From NCBI GenBank assembly GCA_036365515.1, contig CM070874.1:249525430-249589429 (forward strand): a DNA stretch of 64,000 nucleotides, given 5' to 3'. The stretch comes from Torymus aiolomorphi (lineage: Eukaryota > Arthropoda > Insecta > Hymenoptera > Torymidae). The notes beneath the pieces are model-generated. The model was not told the origin of the DNA. It ran no database searches and worked only from the letters and a program-made list of their open reading frames with translations. Shown here in pieces: positions 61,490 through 64,000 of the stretch (the first letter of the stretch is position 1; each line of letters starts with the position of its first letter). The translations under genes and the position numbers were made by a program.

Positions 61490-61850
61490 TAAACCCAGGT
61501 CATCAATTATTTTCCACATGCCTCTGGTGCTAGGCGCGGAAGATAGCTTCTCTTTGAAATAATGAAATTTCGGATTCCGAATCTCATTTTGGACACGGTT
61601 GCGGATGGTGTTGAAGTATGAACCTGGCACTGGGCACCCGCCTGTCTTAAATACCTTGCATGCCTTATTACGGTCATGGATTAACGATTTAATCTGAGTA
61701 GTGATCCGAGGGGTGCCGTTTTTCTTAATGATGAACTCACGAACAGGTGCATGTTTGTCGTAAGCAGATACAAGAGCATTCGTGAGTACACTAACTTTAT
61801 CTATCTATGTCGGGTAGAGAGTTTACAGAGGACTCGCGGCGCGCCGAGTT
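61490..61850 (-). pseudogene. LINE fragment: linker between endonuclease and RT
   Basis: The 61630-61490 frame (RNRVQNEIRNPKFHYFKEKL, then W.IIDDLG) and, in shifted frames up to about 61850, sequence with REFIIKKNGTPRITTQIKSLIH are typical of the region ahead of the reverse transcriptase in CR1/Jockey-type LINEs. With 60415-60850 it forms one decayed LINE interrupted by the C repeat. Confidence 0.6.
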
Positions 61851-62900
61851 GAATGGCCAGTATTTTGGCTGATTAACTAGGCAACTAAGGGAAGGGGAGA
61901 AATTTCATTATTTATTGTTTCCGGCAACGGCAACTTGTGAGATCTTGCGGAAAGCAGAGACAGTAGCTAAACGTCTCGTGACGCGGGAAGCAGGTAAGTG
62001 GAGAGAGAGGGAGAGAGAGAGAGAGAGAGAAAGTGTAGAGAGGTAGAAGGGCGCGCGGTGCGCGTTCGAATCATGCGCGCGCGCACGCGGTATAGCGACG
62101 GTGAGCGAGGTGGCAGCAGCTCGCGGGCGGCAGCGGCGTAGTCGGCAGCAGATTCCTCGTGCGGAGCTAATGCAACCCGGAGATAATCGGTTATTTAAAA
62201 GGACAGCCGCAGGGGAGTACGCTCGTGAGTTCGGATTGTTGGTTCCTCAAGACGATGAGGTGAGGAGCGTTTTTCGGAGCAGCGTGAAGAAAAAGGAGAG
62301 CTAAGGACGATTAGGCGACGAGGAGAGCAACGTTTTTCGGAGCAATGATGAAGGAAGAGATAGGAAGAACAACGAGACGAGAGGAGAGAGAGCCAAACAG
62401 AGAGTAGCCGAGAGGGAATCACGGAAAGGGCGAGAGGAGCGACGAGCAACGACGAGGCCACGAGCAGCAGTTCCGAGAAATCATCGAGAACGGAGACAGC
62501 GCCAGGTGGATGTCCGGGAGATAAGTACGCAAGCGATGACCGGAAATGAGTTGAGAGTAGGAGCGTGAGAGAGAAAAAGAGTGTGTAAGTACGGCGGAGT
62601 GAAGAGAGAGCGAGAGTGAGAGGCCGAGATCGAACGCCAGCGTGCGCAAACGCGCGACGTCCGCGGAAGTCACGGTGTGTACCGAGTGCATGGAGAGGTT
62701 GCGGAGAGAAAGAGAAGGAGAGAGAGGCAGAGGTTCACGAACGCGGGGATTTTTCGAGTGTAGAGAGAGAGAATGAGAGGGTTGAGCGCGGTGAAGAGTG
62801 AGAGGAAGTGATGAGGGCGAAGACGTGCATGCGCAAACGCGCTTAATTTGGGAGAAGTGTCGCGACGACAGTTAAAGGCGGCGGATCGCAAAGAAATCGG
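61851..62900 (+). other. GC- and GA-rich leader-like region
   Basis: A G+C-rich stretch with many gagag runs, CpG-rich parts and a consensus donor (agcag|gtaagtgg, about 61991). Open frames on both strands are repeat-driven and have no motif. It resembles a non-coding first exon, or the long 5' leader of the gag-like sequence that follows. Confidence 0.35.
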
Positions 62901-62939
62901 AGAGGTGCAGTTTGGCAGAAGATCGTCATCTATCTCTCC

Positions 62940-63855
62940 AATTTTAACTATATCGTCTCCCGCTTCAACCGACCACCGTCAGAGAGGCAGTTGGTTGAGA
63001 CGGCTTACCGGAACATTCTTCCGGAGTATAGGAAGGCGATATCCAACAAGATAGTGGAGACTATGGAGGACTTGGAGAAGTACGGGCGTCTTTGGGAGAG
63101 GTAGAAGGAATTAGATAGCCGCTATGTTCCACTGCCTCCGGCCGAAAAGATGAGGGTACCCGAAGCAGCATTCACGGGCACTTCTGGTCGTCAAAAAGCC
63201 GTAGTGGCGGAGAAGGGAGAAGAGGTTCAGGGAACTTCCCCGACGTCTGCGAGGACAGGAGAGAAGGAAGAGGCAAAACAAGCGGCTAAAACGACCCGGT
63301 CTACGGGCGGGAAGACAAGTGATAGGGAATCGAAGTCGGGGACTGGGCAGCTGAAAATTATAGATGAGCAGATGGTGGAGAAAGAAGAGGCGAGGACCTA
63401 CGCTGCTGTCGTGCAGGGCGGACCTGGGATCCAAGGGTGCCCTGAAAACTCCAGGCCTGCCTATGGAGCAGGTCGAGGATATGGGAGCGAAACGTGGAGA
63501 GGAGCTCCAGCTCAGAGTCAGTGCTCTGGAGATTGGCGATCTGGTCCTCCGAAAGGCGGGTACGGGCGTCCAGCTGGACTTGGCCAAACGTCGACTGCAG
63601 GAGGAGAGGAGAGATCATTTATGGGGTAAGCTCTGTCAAGCAGTGGGTCACAAAGCCTCCGTGTGTCTTGAAGTGGTCTGTTACTGGTGTAAACAGAAGG
63701 GACACACAGTGCAAAATTGTTCAGCACGTAGTCAGTCTGCCCGGCCTCCACACGAGTGCTGCCAGAACTGTGAAGCGCCGAATGTAACCTTCAAGATCTA
63801 TCGCAACTGTGCGCCATTACGAGTGAAGTTAAGAAACGGGCAAGCTGGGGGATAA
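62940..63855 (+). pseudogene. Retroelement gag/ORF1-like with zinc knuckles
   Basis: Frames 63150-63629 and 63364-63855, together with a frame around 62960-63150 (RNILPEYRKAISNKI, then RYVPLPPAEKM), give a broken gag-like reading: a helical N-terminal region, a charged low-complexity middle, and a C-terminal cysteine array with a clear CCHC knuckle (CYWCKQKGHTVQNC), a partial one before it (CQAVGHKASVC) and a further Cys pair (CQNC) behind. The zinc knuckles bind nucleic acid. A stop at about 63103 and a shift near 63600 break it. It may belong to an LTR element or be ORF1 of a LINE; the window ends before pol. Confidence 0.6.
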
Positions 63856-64000
63856 AATATGTTTGTTCCCCAGCGACCTTCAATGGAGTCAGAAAAGACT
63901 CGTGGAAAAAGAGAAAGTGTAGAGAGAAAGGAGAGAGAGAAGAAAATAGTGGGAGATGTATGCGTAGAAGTAAGAGATGAAGTGAGTCCCGTGAAGAAGG
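63856..64000 (+). other. Sequence behind the gag-like frame, window edge
   Basis: GA-rich and open at the right edge, reading Glu/Arg/Lys-rich. Too short to judge. Confidence 0.25.

Noticed and set aside
62195..62891. Leu/Ser-rich minus-strand frames
   Set aside because: Complement of the GA-rich region; no motif and no consistent frame.

Overview
The window is a piece of an animal genome, most likely an insect. The evidence is high AT content, long simple repeats, a spliced nuclear gene end, and a dense mosaic of eukaryotic transposable elements (insect errantivirus-type LTR elements with env genes, pogo-like DNA transposons, hAT and TTAA-type non-autonomous elements, LINE fragments). A hymenopteran is possible but cannot be proven from this sequence. 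Nothing bacterial is present. The only host protein-coding sequence I recognise is the last exon of a translation initiation factor eIF4G gene (1676-1863, +).

Layout. 1-3.4 kb: the eIF4G 3' end, with one foldback element and one Drosophila-FB-like foldback element (tandem repeats inside inverted arms) upstream and a palindromic element downstream. 4.6-9.9 kb: a Tigger/pogo transposase fragment, a 742-bp near-palindromic element, a complete non-autonomous hAT element with an 8-bp target duplication, a TIR element starting with cgatactagt, and a member of a dispersed repeat family whose end reads acaagg. 10.2-11.7 kb: a decayed pogo-like transposase (-). 12.5-32.8 kb: a 20-kb minus-strand zone bracketed by two 1.08-kb LTR-like direct repeats. 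It contains, in order of transcription, an integrase fragment, tandem-repeat and palindromic non-coding DNA, a gag ORF, a pol (integrase) remnant, and three consecutive env-like sequences; the first env is split by an 890-bp element with perfect TTAA duplications.

32.8-36.4 kb: two further acaagg-family copies, a tRNA-like SINE candidate, and a 1.39-kb palindromic TA-flanked element rich in AGGTCA motifs. 36.86-46.43 kb: an errantivirus-like element with two 268-bp LTRs, a primer-binding site, the 5' part of gag and the 3' part of env. Its pol is missing. The middle is a 6.4-kb block bounded by inverted acaagg-family copies and holding a (TG)52(CG)11 tract, a GAGA-rich CpG-rich exon-like island and the best preserved pogo-like transposase (with an intron-like interruption and one internal stop). 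47.2-49.1 kb: a second plus-strand env pseudogene. 49.6-52.7 kb: a three-level nest of insertions (repeat, inside it another repeat, inside that a 5'-truncated LINE with a 36-bp target duplication). 53.7-55.5 kb: GA-rich duplicated sequence that may be a long LTR. 55.8-57.5 kb: a third pogo-like copy, split by a palindromic TTAA-type MITE. 59.7-64 kb: an uninterrupted copy of the nested repeat, a LINE split by another acaagg-family copy, and a GC/GA-rich region leading into a zinc-knuckle gag-like reading frame at the right edge.

None of the transposon or retroelement genes looks intact: each has frameshifts, stops or missing domains. All family calls rest on reading motifs and comparing copies within the window; no database search was run.
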